64,000 nt of DNA from Caballeronia catudaia (GTDB taxonomy: Bacteria > Pseudomonadota > Gammaproteobacteria > Burkholderiales > Burkholderiaceae), in NCBI RefSeq assembly GCF_001544755.2, contig NZ_FCOF02000005.1:229932-293931 (forward strand). The letters are read 5' to 3'. Positions 1-8,319 of this stretch are shown piece by piece; within the stretch, counting starts at the first letter, position 1; each line of letters opens with the position of its first letter. Position numbers and translations under genes: made by a program. Under the pieces are notes generated by a model. That model did not search any database and was not told the DNA's origin. It saw nothing but the letters and a program-made list of their open reading frames with translations.

Positions 1-91
1 TTCGCGAGCTTGACGTTGTTGGGATCTTTCTTCGATGAAAACATCTCGGGTCCTTGCGATGCAGTAAAAGGGTTGCGTGAAGCGCGCGGCT

Positions 92-454
92 TCAGTTGGG
101 TGCGTGCTGTTTCCTGAGGAATGCGAGGTCCGTCTGGAGGCGCTGGATTTCGGCGGTGCTCTCGGTCACGCGCTGCTCGAGCGACGCACGGCTCGCCGCT
201 TCCTGCTCGAACGCGAACTGTGCGTGCGCGAGCTGCTCGCGCAGCTTCTGTTCGGAGACGGGCGGCGCGCAGAGCGTATCGAGCTTGCGCACCTCTTCAT
301 GCGAGCGCTTGAGCGCGAAGCCCGCGGCGGCGAGGGCCGTCATGGCGCACACGGCCGCGATCAAGCCCAGCCAGATGCCCGCGCCGCGCTTGGGCGTAAG
401 CGAATAGGACTGGCGAGTGAGCAGCGATCGCCGCTTCAAATCAACTTTGCGCAT
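92..454 (-). CDS. Small membrane protein with C-terminal coiled coil
   Basis: Protein of 120 residues of unknown function. A basic N-terminus (about residues 1-24) is followed by one hydrophobic segment (about 26-48, GIWLGLIAAVCAM...), then a charged Glu/Gln/Arg-rich helix with heptad-like spacing to the C-terminus, which looks like a periplasmic coiled coil. Its start overlaps the end of the upstream M23 peptidase gene by 14 bases, so the two are probably co-transcribed and may work together at the envelope. That is inferred from position only; no catalytic motif is visible. Confidence 0.75.
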   Translation of the reverse strand: MRKVDLKRRSLLTRQSYSLTPKRGAGIWLGLIAAVCAMTALAAAGFALKRSHEEVRKLDTLCAPPVSEQKLREQLAHAQFAFEQEAASRASLEQRVTESTAEIQRLQTDLAFLRKQHAPN

Positions 455-1421
455 TCGGCTTGCGCTTGAAGAGCGCGAGGTAAGGATTGGGATTGATCTG
501 CGCGCCGTCGACGATCACTTCGAAATGCAGGTGCGGGCCCGTGGAACGTCCGGTCGAGCCGATCTCCGCGATTTCCTGTTGGGGCATGACGTAGTCGCCG
601 GGCTTCACGAGGATGCGCGACGCATGCCCGTAGCGCGTCACCATGCCGTTGCTGTGACGGACATCGACCGCATAGCCATAACCGTTGCGCTCGCCGGCCT
701 GCACGACGCGTCCGCCCGCGCTCGCAAGAATCGGCGTGCCGGTCGGCGCGACCATATCGATGCCAGGATGAAAGCTGAGCCGCCCGGTGAACGGATCGAA
801 ACGATTGCCATAGGGCGAGCCGCTGCGCGCGGTGGGCGCGGGATTGCGGCCCGGAAACGCCATGAACGCCGCGTAATGCGTGAGCGTCTGCGTTTGCAGT
901 AGCGACACCTCGTCGTTCAGACAGTCGATGATGCGCCGCGCGCCCCTGAGACGCTGGCGCGGCGTGCCGCTGCTTGCCCGCCCCGTGTCGCACAGGCGCG
1001 GCGGCAGCGCAGGTCCGCCCGCGCCGTCGAGCGCCGCGGCGCCTTCCTCGCTGTCGGGCAGCGGCGGCACGTCGTGCACGCCGGACGGGCCGCTGGTGCC
1101 GCGCGCGGCCTTCAGACGATCGTCGAAATCATGCAGTTCATGCACCTGCGCGGACAGCCCTTCGACGCGCGGCGTGAGTTCGATCAGCGCGGCATTGAGG
1201 CGGCCGAGTTCCTCGATCTCGTACGAGCGGCGCGACATCAGCGCCTGCTCCTCGCCGAGATGGCTGCGGGCGAACATCGTGCCGATAGCAATGCCGAGCG
1301 CGAGCGCGGCGATCAGAAGCGCGACGCCGCCGATGATCGCGATGGCGCGCGCCGTGCGTGCCTCGACGAAACGGATGCGCTGGTGGGACATGGTCCGGCG
1401 TGACCAGATGACGAAAGCCAT
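441..1421 (-). CDS. M23 (LytM-type) metallopeptidase, membrane-anchored
   Basis: Predicted cell-wall endopeptidase or LytM-domain activator acting in the periplasm. One N-terminal membrane segment (about residues 24-50) is followed by a coiled-coil-like stretch (about 55-105), a linker, and a C-terminal M23 domain. The zinc-site motifs are present: HPGID (His about 218, Asp about 222), YGHAS, and HLHFEV (His about 297 and 299), so the domain looks catalytically competent. The first ATG is used (326 aa); an alternative ATG ten codons in (base 1391) would give 316 aa, and neither has a strong Shine-Dalgarno. It heads a two-gene unit with the small coiled-coil membrane protein. The exact peptidoglycan bond cut cannot be read from sequence. 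Confidence 0.88.
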   Translation of the reverse strand: MAFVIWSRRTMSHQRIRFVEARTARAIAIIGGVALLIAALALGIAIGTMFARSHLGEEQALMSRRSYEIEELGRLNAALIELTPRVEGLSAQVHELHDFDDRLKAARGTSGPSGVHDVPPLPDSEEGAAALDGAGGPALPPRLCDTGRASSGTPRQRLRGARRIIDCLNDEVSLLQTQTLTHYAAFMAFPGRNPAPTARSGSPYGNRFDPFTGRLSFHPGIDMVAPTGTPILASAGGRVVQAGERNGYGYAVDVRHSNGMVTRYGHASRILVKPGDYVMPQQEIAEIGSTGRSTGPHLHFEVIVDGAQINPNPYLALFKRKPNAQS

Positions 1422-1677
1422 CAGCGCACGCGGCGGCCGGTCGAGCCGGCGGAAGAAAAACTAGGAAAAATCACGGGGATGGAGTGCGCCGCGCTCTCCA
1501 CGGCAAAGCAATGAAACTGGGCGGCGATTATGCCGCACGCTTCGTCCGCAAGTGATGTTTAAACAGGATGTCGAAGCAAAATTACATGATTACAGCGAGT
1601 CAAATTTTGTGGCGCGCGAACGGGCGGGATTTGCTAGCACATTTAGGTTTTATTGGCGGTCAAAAAGTATCGATCCA

Positions 1678-2655
1678 TCAGGATGACTTGACGTCGACCC
1701 AGGCCATGTGCTCACCATCGCCCATCAGGAATGCGCGGTTCGCTTCGGCCGCCGCGCGCAGATAGTCCCACACGGCCGTGATGCGCTTCAGCTTGCGCAG
1801 GTCCTCGCGGCATGACAGATAGAAGGCGCGCGTCACGACGATCTCGTCGGGCAGCACCGGCACGAAGCGCGGGTCGGGCGAGGTCATGAAACACGGCAGG
1901 ATCGCGAGCGCGCGCCCTTGCAGCGCCGCGAAATATTGCGCGATCGCGCTCGTGCTGCGCCAGCGCGACACCGCGCCCGGCACGGCGCGTTCGAGATACA
2001 GCAGTTCGTAGCTGAACGCGAGATCGTCGATATAACTGGCGAAGCGATGCCGTCGCAAGTCCTCGGCGCTGCGGATCGGTTCGTGCGCTTCGAGATACTC
2101 GGCCGTCGCGTAGAGCTTGAGCCGGTATTCGCACAGCTTCGTGTAGACGTACTGGCCCTGCTCGGGGCGCTCGAGCGTCACCGCGATATCCGCCTCGCGC
2201 TTGGAAAGGCTCACGAAATGCGGCACCGGCAGCAAGTCGATGGAAATGTTCGGATGCGCGTCCTGAAAGCGCGCGAGCTGCGGCGCGAGAAAGAAGCAGC
2301 CGAAGCCTTCCGTCGACCCGACGCGCACATGGCCCGACAACGCATGGCCGGTATTGGCGATCTGCTCGGTGGCCGATTGCACCGTCGTCTCGATCGAATC
2401 GACGAAACCGAGCAGGCGTTGGCCTTCGGCGGTCAGAATGAATCCGCCGCTGCGCGACTTGTCGAACAGCAAGGTGCCGAGCGCGTCTTCGAGCGCGCGC
2501 ACGCGCCGCGCGACCGTCGTGTAATCGACCCCGAGGCGCTTGGCTGCGCCGCTCGCGCGCTGCGTGCGGGCGACTTCGAGGAAAAAGCGCAGATCGTCCC
2601 AGTTGAGGCGAGCGAGGTCGAGTTTGCCGGCGTTTTGCATGGCTTTTTTTTGCAT
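1678..2655 (-). CDS. LysR-family transcriptional regulator
   Basis: LysR-type regulator of 325 aa. The N-terminal winged HTH (about residues 17-76) contains SGAAKRLGVDYTTVARRV and is followed by a substrate-binding domain. It is transcribed divergently from mmsA with a 188-base intergenic region, the usual position for a LysR regulator of the adjacent operon, so control of mmsAB is likely but inferred. Two in-frame ATGs (bases 2655 and 2640) lie in an A/T-rich stretch with no clear ribosome site; the first is given. Confidence 0.87.
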   Translation of the reverse strand: MQKKAMQNAGKLDLARLNWDDLRFFLEVARTQRASGAAKRLGVDYTTVARRVRALEDALGTLLFDKSRSGGFILTAEGQRLLGFVDSIETTVQSATEQIANTGHALSGHVRVGSTEGFGCFFLAPQLARFQDAHPNISIDLLPVPHFVSLSKREADIAVTLERPEQGQYVYTKLCEYRLKLYATAEYLEAHEPIRSAEDLRRHRFASYIDDLAFSYELLYLERAVPGAVSRWRSTSAIAQYFAALQGRALAILPCFMTSPDPRFVPVLPDEIVVTRAFYLSCREDLRKLKRITAVWDYLRAAAEANRAFLMGDGEHMAWVDVKSS

Positions 2656-2843
2656 ATCGATCGGGTATTTTTATAGTGCCATGATGGACTTTTGCATAAC
2701 TATACTCAACTAAACGAGCCTGCAAGATCACGGGCCGATTTCTCAAAAGACGGAGACGACATGCTTTTCCCCTTGCGTCGCATCGGCGCGTCTTCGCTTT
2801 CCCCTCTCCGTATGTCCGCAACCTTCCTATCAAGGAGTGACTC

Positions 2844-4376
2844 GTGAATATCGCTGCTGAACATCCGGCGCAGAGTGCGTCCGTCCGTACGGCCAAGCTG
2901 CTCATCGACGGCCAGTTCGTGGATTCGAAGACGGCCGAATGGCGCGACATCGTCAATCCAGCGACGCAGGAAGTGGTCGGCCGCGTGCCCTTCGCGACGA
3001 AGGATGAAGTCGATGCCGCGGTCGCGGCGGCGCACAAGGCGTTTCAGACGTGGCGCACCACGCCGCTCGGCGTGCGCATGCGCCTGATGCTCAAGTTTCA
3101 GGATCTCGTGCGCCAGAACCAGAAGCGCATCGCACAGACGCTCACGGCCGAGCAAGGCAAGACGCTCGCCGATGCCGAGGGCGACATCTTCCGCGGGCTC
3201 GAAGTCGTCGAGCATGCGTGTTCGATCAGCACGCTGCAGCAAGGCGAATTCTCTGAAAACGTCGCGGGCGGCGTCGATACCTATACGCTACGTCAGCCGA
3301 TCGGCGTCTGCGCGGGCATCACGCCGTTCAATTTCCCGGCGATGATCCCGCTCTGGATGTTCCCGATGGCGATCGTCTGCGGCAACACCTTCGTGCTGAA
3401 GCCGTCGGAACAGGACCCGCTCTCGACGATGGAACTCGTCGAACTCGCGCTCGAAGCGGGCATTCCGGCGGGCGTGCTCAACGTCGTGCATGGCGGCAAG
3501 GAAGTGGTCGACGCGATCTGCACGCATCCCGACATCAAGGCGATTTCCTTCGTCGGCTCGACGGCTGTCGGCACGCACGTCTACAACCTCGCGAGTCAGC
3601 ACGGCAAGCGCGTGCAGTCGATGATGGGCGCGAAGAATCACGCCGTCGTCCTGCCCGACGCGAACAAGGAGCAGACGCTCAACGCGCTCGCGGGCGCGGG
3701 CTTCGGCGCGGCGGGGCAGCGCTGCATGGCGACGTCGGTGGCGGTGTTCGTCGGGGCATCGAAGGACTGGGTGCCGGAGCTGGTCGAGCGGGCGAAGGCG
3801 CTCAAGGTCAACGCGGGCATGGAGCCGAACACGGACGTCGGTCCGGTCGTGTCGAAAGCCGCAAAGGAGCGGATTCTCGGTTTGATCGGCAAAGGCGTCG
3901 AAGAGGGCGCGACACTCGCGCTCGATGGCCGCGGTATCGACGTGAAGGGCTACGAAAGCGGCAACTTCATCGGCCCGACGGTCTTCACGAACGTGAACCC
4001 CGACATGTCGATCTACAAGACCGAGATCTTCGGCCCGGTGCTGTGCGTGCTCGAAGCGGAGTCGCTCGATGACGCCATCGCGCTCGTCAACCGCAATCCG
4101 ATGGGCAATGGCGTCGGACTTTTCACGCAGAGCGGCGCGGCGGCGCGCAAGTTCCAGAGCGAGATCGACATCGGTCAGGTGGGCATCAACATTCCGATTC
4201 CGGTACCGGTGCCGGCCTTCAGCTTCACGGGCTCGCGCGGCTCGAAGCTCGGCGATCTCGGGCCGTATGGCAAGCAGGTCGTGCAGTTTTATACGCAGAC
4301 GAAAACCGTCACCGCCCGCTGGTTCGACGACGCCACCGTGAACGACGGCGTGAACACGACCATCTCGCTTCGCTGA
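2844..4376 (+). CDS. mmsA: CoA-acylating methylmalonate-semialdehyde dehydrogenase
   Basis: Oxidises methylmalonate semialdehyde (and malonate semialdehyde) with NAD and CoA to propionyl-CoA (acetyl-CoA), the last step of the valine branch and also used in inositol breakdown. The protein has 510 aa. Family signatures are the PFNFPAMIPLWMFP segment (about residues 161-174), the nucleophile Cys294 in GQRCMATS, and MGAKNHAVV at the position where ordinary aldehyde dehydrogenases carry their general-base Glu, as is known for MmsA. The start is GTG, chosen because AAGGAG lies 6 bases upstream. mmsB follows after 12 bases. Divergent LysR regulator upstream. Confidence 0.95.
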   Translation: MNIAAEHPAQSASVRTAKLLIDGQFVDSKTAEWRDIVNPATQEVVGRVPFATKDEVDAAVAAAHKAFQTWRTTPLGVRMRLMLKFQDLVRQNQKRIAQTLTAEQGKTLADAEGDIFRGLEVVEHACSISTLQQGEFSENVAGGVDTYTLRQPIGVCAGITPFNFPAMIPLWMFPMAIVCGNTFVLKPSEQDPLSTMELVELALEAGIPAGVLNVVHGGKEVVDAICTHPDIKAISFVGSTAVGTHVYNLASQHGKRVQSMMGAKNHAVVLPDANKEQTLNALAGAGFGAAGQRCMATSVAVFVGASKDWVPELVERAKALKVNAGMEPNTDVGPVVSKAAKERILGLIGKGVEEGATLALDGRGIDVKGYESGNFIGPTVFTNVNPDMSIYKTEIFGPVLCVLEAESLDDAIALVNRNPMGNGVGLFTQSGAAARKFQSEIDIGQVGINIPIPVPVPAFSFTGSRGSKLGDLGPYGKQVVQFYTQTKTVTARWFDDATVNDGVNTTISLR

Positions 4377-4388
4377 GGGAGATTTCTC

Positions 4389-5285
4389 ATGCAAATCGGC
4401 TTCGTTGGCTTGGGTCACATGGGCGGTCCGATGGCCGCCAATCTGTTGAAAGCGGGCCACGCCGTGACGGCGTTCGATCTCGTGCCGGCGGCGCTCGATG
4501 CGGCGAAAGCGGCAGGCGCGACCCTCGCCGCATCGCCGCGCGCGGCGGCCGAGGGCGCGGAAGTCGTCATCACGATGCTGCCCGCCGCGCAACACGTCAA
4601 AGCGGTTTATCTGAACGATGACGGCGTGCTCGCGGGTGTCACCAAAGGCGTGCCGCTCGTCGACAGCAGCACGATCGATCCAGCCACCGCAAAGCTCATC
4701 GGCGAGGCGGCGGGCCGCCAGGGCAATCCGTTCGCCGATGCGCCCGTGTCGGGCGGCGTCGTCGGCGCGCAGGCGGGCACGCTGACCTTCATGGTCGGCG
4801 CGGACGAAGCGCTTTTCGAAACGCTGCGTCCCGTGCTGTCCGGAATGGGGAAAAACATGGTGCGCTGCGGCGAGACCGGCACGGGTCAGATCGCGAAGAT
4901 CTGCAACAACCTGCTGCTCGGGATTTCCATGATCGGCGTCGCGGAAGCGATGAAACTCGGCGAAACGCTCGGCATCGATCCGACGAAACTTGCAGGCATT
5001 TTGAACACATCGACGGGACGTTGCTGGAGTTCCGATACGTGTAATCCCTATCCGGGCATCATCGAAACGGCGCCGGCTTCGCGCGGTTATTCGGGCGGAT
5101 TCGGCGCGGACCTCATGCTGAAGGATCTGGGCCTCGCCGTCGATGCGGCGCGTGGCGCAAAGCAGCCGGTTTTCATGGGCGCGCTGGCACAACAGTTGTA
5201 TCAGTCGATGAGCCAGCAGGGGCTCGGCGGACTCGATTTTTCAGGCATTATCAAGCTATATGCGAAGCAACAAAACGAGCAATAA
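4389..5285 (+). CDS. mmsB: 3-hydroxyisobutyrate dehydrogenase
   Basis: NAD-dependent oxidation of 3-hydroxyisobutyrate to methylmalonate semialdehyde, the substrate of the MmsA encoded just upstream. The protein has 298 aa, the normal length. N-terminal Rossmann motif GFVGLGHMGGPMA (about residues 4-16), the DAPVSGG substrate-binding motif (about 118-124) and the GTGQIAKICNN motif with the catalytic lysine (about 161-171) are all present. Ribosome site GGGAG ahead of the ATG; operon with mmsA. Confidence 0.95.
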   Translation: MQIGFVGLGHMGGPMAANLLKAGHAVTAFDLVPAALDAAKAAGATLAASPRAAAEGAEVVITMLPAAQHVKAVYLNDDGVLAGVTKGVPLVDSSTIDPATAKLIGEAAGRQGNPFADAPVSGGVVGAQAGTLTFMVGADEALFETLRPVLSGMGKNMVRCGETGTGQIAKICNNLLLGISMIGVAEAMKLGETLGIDPTKLAGILNTSTGRCWSSDTCNPYPGIIETAPASRGYSGGFGADLMLKDLGLAVDAARGAKQPVFMGALAQQLYQSMSQQGLGGLDFSGIIKLYAKQQNEQ

Positions 5286-5302
5286 GTAATCTGACGAGTA
5301 AA

Positions 5303-5338
5303 TGACCCGGCACGCACGTGCGTGCCGAATTGGGGTCA
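5303..5338 (+). terminator. Nested inverted repeat after mmsB
   Basis: An 18-base perfect palindrome (GGCACGCAC/GTGCGTGCC, 5309-5326) is enclosed by an outer pair TGACCC (5303-5308) and GGGTCA (5333-5338). It lies 18 bases after the mmsB stop. There is no T-tract, so it is either a non-canonical terminator or RNA-stabilising hairpin for mmsAB, or a protein-binding site. Confidence 0.45.
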
Positions 5339-5549
5339 ATAAATAACGGCTTTATTAAGTTGCACTGCACAACGCGTCGCGCAAACGCATACTGGGCGTG
5401 GTCATCGGGATAACGATGATTCGCTTTCCACAAAATTGTCCTATTCTGAAAGCACGACGCCCGTCTACCGTTCGAGTCGAACGCTCCGGTTGCGCCACGG
5501 TGCTGGTAGAACGTCCGTCATTTTCGGGCAATCAGATGAGGAGTACGCG

Positions 5550-5906
5550 ATGCAAGTAACACGACACTTAAATATGGAATTGCGGCACGCCACGGTGCCG
5601 ACTTATGTAGCCAGCTATTTCTTTCCGTTGCTGCTATTGGCATACGAAGTCTGGCGCGTGGGTTCCTGGGTGGCGGTGAACGGCTTCAACTTCATGAACT
5701 TCAACTCGATGGGTTATGAGTTCGCGTTGATGATCGCCGTGTTCTGCATGCAAGTCATCGTGGAAATCGCGTTCCTCGCAGGCGCTGTTCTGACGAAGCA
5801 CAAGGACGTTGGGCACAGAGTGGCGAATCTGCTGCTGGGGCTTTTCTGCTCGATGGTCGTGCTCGGTTTCGACCTTGCACTGCAATATGGCCTGAGCGGA
5901 AGTTAA
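5550..5906 (+). CDS. Small multi-spanning membrane protein, function unknown
   Basis: Protein of 118 aa with three hydrophobic segments (about residues 19-34, 52-78 and 92-113) separated by short polar turns, so probably an inner-membrane protein. I do not recognise the family. The start at the internal ATG is chosen because GATGAGGAG precedes it with good spacing; the longer open frame upstream has no ribosome site. The gene stands alone: mmsAB ends 264 bases upstream, and a strong terminator separates it from the convergent flavoprotein gene. Confidence 0.72.
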   Translation: MQVTRHLNMELRHATVPTYVASYFFPLLLLAYEVWRVGSWVAVNGFNFMNFNSMGYEFALMIAVFCMQVIVEIAFLAGAVLTKHKDVGHRVANLLLGLFCSMVVLGFDLALQYGLSGS

Positions 5907-5936
5907 GCCAAAACGAATTACTTTTCCGAAGAGGAA

Positions 5937-5970
5937 AACGCCGGTTGTTCTCAACCGGCGTTTCTTTTTG
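5937..5970 (+). terminator. Rho-independent terminator, probably bidirectional
   Basis: AAACGCCGGTTG, loop TTCT, CAACCGGCGTTT, then CTTTTT. The 12-bp perfect stem and T-run end the 118-aa membrane protein gene. Read on the other strand, the A-rich left flank offers a weaker T-tract for the convergent flavoprotein operon. Confidence 0.92.
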
Positions 5971-5992
5971 ATGCAGTGCAACTCGAATCGAT

Positions 5993-7429
5993 TCAGCAAC
6001 CGGCTGCACTTGCCAGTGCTGGCGGCGTTTCGGATCGTTCCTCATAGCATTTCCTGTCCGCATCCTTTAGCGCGCCGCGCAGCCCTTCCTCCACAACCGG
6101 ATGATAAAAGGGCAGCTTGAGCGCGTCATCCAGCGTCAGTTCCAGTTGCAACGCCCATGCGAGCAGATGGCCTAAGTGCTCCATCGCCGGGCCGCAGCCT
6201 TGCGCGCCGCGCAGCTTGCCGGTTTTCGCGTCGGCATAGACGTGCAGGAGGCCGCGATTCTGCCGCATCACGCGACTGCGCCCCTGATTTTCGAACGAGG
6301 CTTCTCCGGTCACCGTCATCTGCTTGTCGAGATTGTCGTATGACGCGCCGACGATCGCCACCTGCGGCTCGCTGAACACGATCGAAAACGGCACTTTGCG
6401 TTTGACCGATTGCACGTCGGGGAAGCGTGCGGCGTTGTCGCCGGCAAGCTTGCCTTCGTCGGCGGCGTCGTGAAGCCACGGGCGCGTGCCGTCGCAATCG
6501 CCCGCGACGAAGATGGTGCTCTGTCCGCATTGCATCGTCGTTTCATCGAAGAGCGGCACGCCTTTCCCATTCAGTTCGATGCCCGCGTTTTGCAGCGCGA
6601 GCGGCTCGAGATTCGGCGCGCGGCCGGTAGCGGCGAGCACGAGATCGAAGGTTTCCGCGTGCGCTTCGCCATCGGCTGATTTGAAGCGAAGGAACGGCTT
6701 GTCGTCACGCAGGGACATCTCGTCGAACTTCGCTTCGGGATCGAAATAGAATTCGTCGGCGAGCGCGGCGGCGAGCGCATCGCGTACGGGCTTGTCGGTG
6801 AGCGCCGCGACGCCGCCACCTTTGCCGAACATGAAAATCTCGACGCCCAGACGCGCGAGGGCCTGCCCGAGCTCCAGCGCGATCGGTCCCGTGCCGAATA
6901 CGGCGATGCGCTTGGGCAGCGTGCGCAGCTCGAAGAGATCGTCGCTCGTGACGAGCTTGTCGCCGAACACCTTCAGCTCGTCGGGCACCGTGGGCGCCGC
7001 GCCCGTCGCGATCACGATACCCTTCGCTTGCACGCGCGTAGCCTCGCCGACCGTCAGCCGCGTCGCCGATTCGAAGCGCGCCTGGCCGCGCAGGAGCAGT
7101 CCGTCCGGCAGCGCGTCGATCTCTTCGAGCACGCCCTTGACGAAGTAATCCCGCTCGCGACGCACATAGTCGAGCACATGCGCATAGTCGGCTTCGAGCG
7201 CATGCGTGCCTTCGATGCCGCGCGGCGCGAGCGCGTGCGCATCGTGCAGGCCGTTGGCCGCCGCGAGCAGCAGCTTGGACGGCATGCAGCCGACGCGCGC
7301 GCAGGTCGTGCCGAGCTCGCCGCTCTCGATGAGCACCGCGTTCACGCCCGCGAGCCGCGCCGCGCGAAACGCGGCCATGCCGGCCGTGCCCGCGCCGATC
7401 ACGGCGACGTCCACTTCGATCTCGTTCAT
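5993..7429 (-). CDS. Dihydrolipoamide dehydrogenase-like flavoprotein disulfide reductase
   Basis: Class I pyridine-nucleotide disulfide oxidoreductase of 478 aa. It has an N-terminal FAD Rossmann motif (GAGTAGMAA, about 12-20), the redox-active disulfide in GTTCARVGCMPSK (Cys43 and Cys48), an NAD(P)-binding region (GTGPIALELG), and a C-terminal dimerisation domain. The C-terminal HPVVEEG keeps the His-x4-Glu dyad but is not the HPHPTLSE-type motif of lipoamide dehydrogenases in 2-oxoacid complexes, and no E1/E2 genes are nearby. A lipoamide, glutathione-like or quinone substrate is therefore open. It sits 34 bases after the glucose dehydrogenase gene at the end of the glgC-glgA run. Confidence 0.85.
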   Translation of the reverse strand: MNEIEVDVAVIGAGTAGMAAFRAARLAGVNAVLIESGELGTTCARVGCMPSKLLLAAANGLHDAHALAPRGIEGTHALEADYAHVLDYVRRERDYFVKGVLEEIDALPDGLLLRGQARFESATRLTVGEATRVQAKGIVIATGAAPTVPDELKVFGDKLVTSDDLFELRTLPKRIAVFGTGPIALELGQALARLGVEIFMFGKGGGVAALTDKPVRDALAAALADEFYFDPEAKFDEMSLRDDKPFLRFKSADGEAHAETFDLVLAATGRAPNLEPLALQNAGIELNGKGVPLFDETTMQCGQSTIFVAGDCDGTRPWLHDAADEGKLAGDNAARFPDVQSVKRKVPFSIVFSEPQVAIVGASYDNLDKQMTVTGEASFENQGRSRVMRQNRGLLHVYADAKTGKLRGAQGCGPAMEHLGHLLAWALQLELTLDDALKLPFYHPVVEEGLRGALKDADRKCYEERSETPPALASAAGC

Positions 7430-7463
7430 TCCGTTTCCCGTCGTTCGAACGTCGACGCGTGCT

Positions 7464-8264
7464 TCAGCCGTTGTCCGCGAATCCCGGATAAAGCGTCATG
7501 CCGCCATCGACGAAAAGCGTCGTGCCGACGACGTAATCGCTTTCGTCGGACGCGAGCCACACGGCCGCGCGGCCGATATCCTCGACCTCGCCGACGCGAC
7601 CATACGGAATCAGCGTCAGCAGCTTGTCGAGCTTCTCCTGCGTGTCCCATGCGTCCTTGTTGATCGGTGTGCGGATCGCGCCGGGCGCGATGCCGTTCAC
7701 GCGGATGCGCTGCGGCGCGACTTCCTGCGCCAGCGTTTTCATCATCATCTGGATGCCGCCCTTGGACGCCGCGTAGTTCGCATGTCCCGCCCACGGAATG
7801 ACTTCGTGCACCGAGCTCATGCAGATGATCTTGCCGAGCGCCTTCGACACGTCGCGCATGCCGCGCAGCTCGAACTCGCGCACCGCGCGCTGCGCCGTGA
7901 GGAATTGCCCGGTGAGATTCGTTTCGATGACCGTCTTCCAGTCGGCGAGCGTGATCGCGGTGAACTTCGCGTCCTTCTGCAAGCCGGAATTCGCGACGAC
8001 GATATCCACCGTGCCCCAGCGTTTTACGACCGCGTCGAACATCGAATCGACCTGCGCTTCGTCAGCCACGTCCGCGCCGATGGCAAACGCTTCGCCGCCT
8101 TTTGCGCTGATTGCAGCGGCGAGCTTCTCGGCGGGCTCCGCGTGCGCGTGATAGTTGATGGCGACGTGCGCGCCCGCATCGGCGAGCGCAATCGCGACGC
8201 CCGAGCCGATGCCCGAACTCGCGCCCGTCACGAGCGCGATCTGGCCTGCGAGGGGTTGGTGCAT
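7464..8264 (-). CDS. SDR-family glucose 1-dehydrogenase-like oxidoreductase
   Basis: Classical short-chain dehydrogenase of 266 aa. Cofactor motif TGASSGIGSG (about residues 13-22), an NSG in place of the usual NAG, SSVHEVIPW with the catalytic Ser, and YAASKGG with catalytic Tyr/Lys are present. The SSVHEVIPW plus PGAIRTPIN combination closely resembles Bacillus-type glucose 1-dehydrogenase, giving a prediction of NAD(P)-dependent glucose to gluconolactone oxidation. The start is the ATG at 8264, immediately before LAGQIALVTG; the longer open frame upstream overlaps glgA. It lies 55 bases downstream of glgA on the same strand, so co-transcription with glycogen genes is plausible. Confidence 0.88.
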   Translation of the reverse strand: MHQPLAGQIALVTGASSGIGSGVAIALADAGAHVAINYHAHAEPAEKLAAAISAKGGEAFAIGADVADEAQVDSMFDAVVKRWGTVDIVVANSGLQKDAKFTAITLADWKTVIETNLTGQFLTAQRAVREFELRGMRDVSKALGKIICMSSVHEVIPWAGHANYAASKGGIQMMMKTLAQEVAPQRIRVNGIAPGAIRTPINKDAWDTQEKLDKLLTLIPYGRVGEVEDIGRAAVWLASDESDYVVGTTLFVDGGMTLYPGFADNG

Positions 8265-8319
8265 GTGCGTTTCCGTCAGAGGTTTCCGTGTGGATCGCAA
8301 AATGCGCGCCCGCCGGATG

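Noticed and set aside
1568..1765. Short plus-strand open frame (65 residues) between the peptidase and LysR genes
   Set aside because: No ribosome site and it overlaps the end of the LysR gene; no recognisable sequence.
3288..5192. Minus-strand open frame of 634 residues over mmsA and mmsB
   Set aside because: Shadow frame; both plus-strand genes have clear motifs and ribosome sites.
5358..5984. 12-bp perfect inverted repeat AGTTGCACTGCA (5358-5369 and 5973-5984) flanking the small membrane protein gene
   Set aside because: A few 12-bp inverted pairs within 1 kb are expected by chance in a 64-kb window; no target duplication, transposase or other mobile signature.
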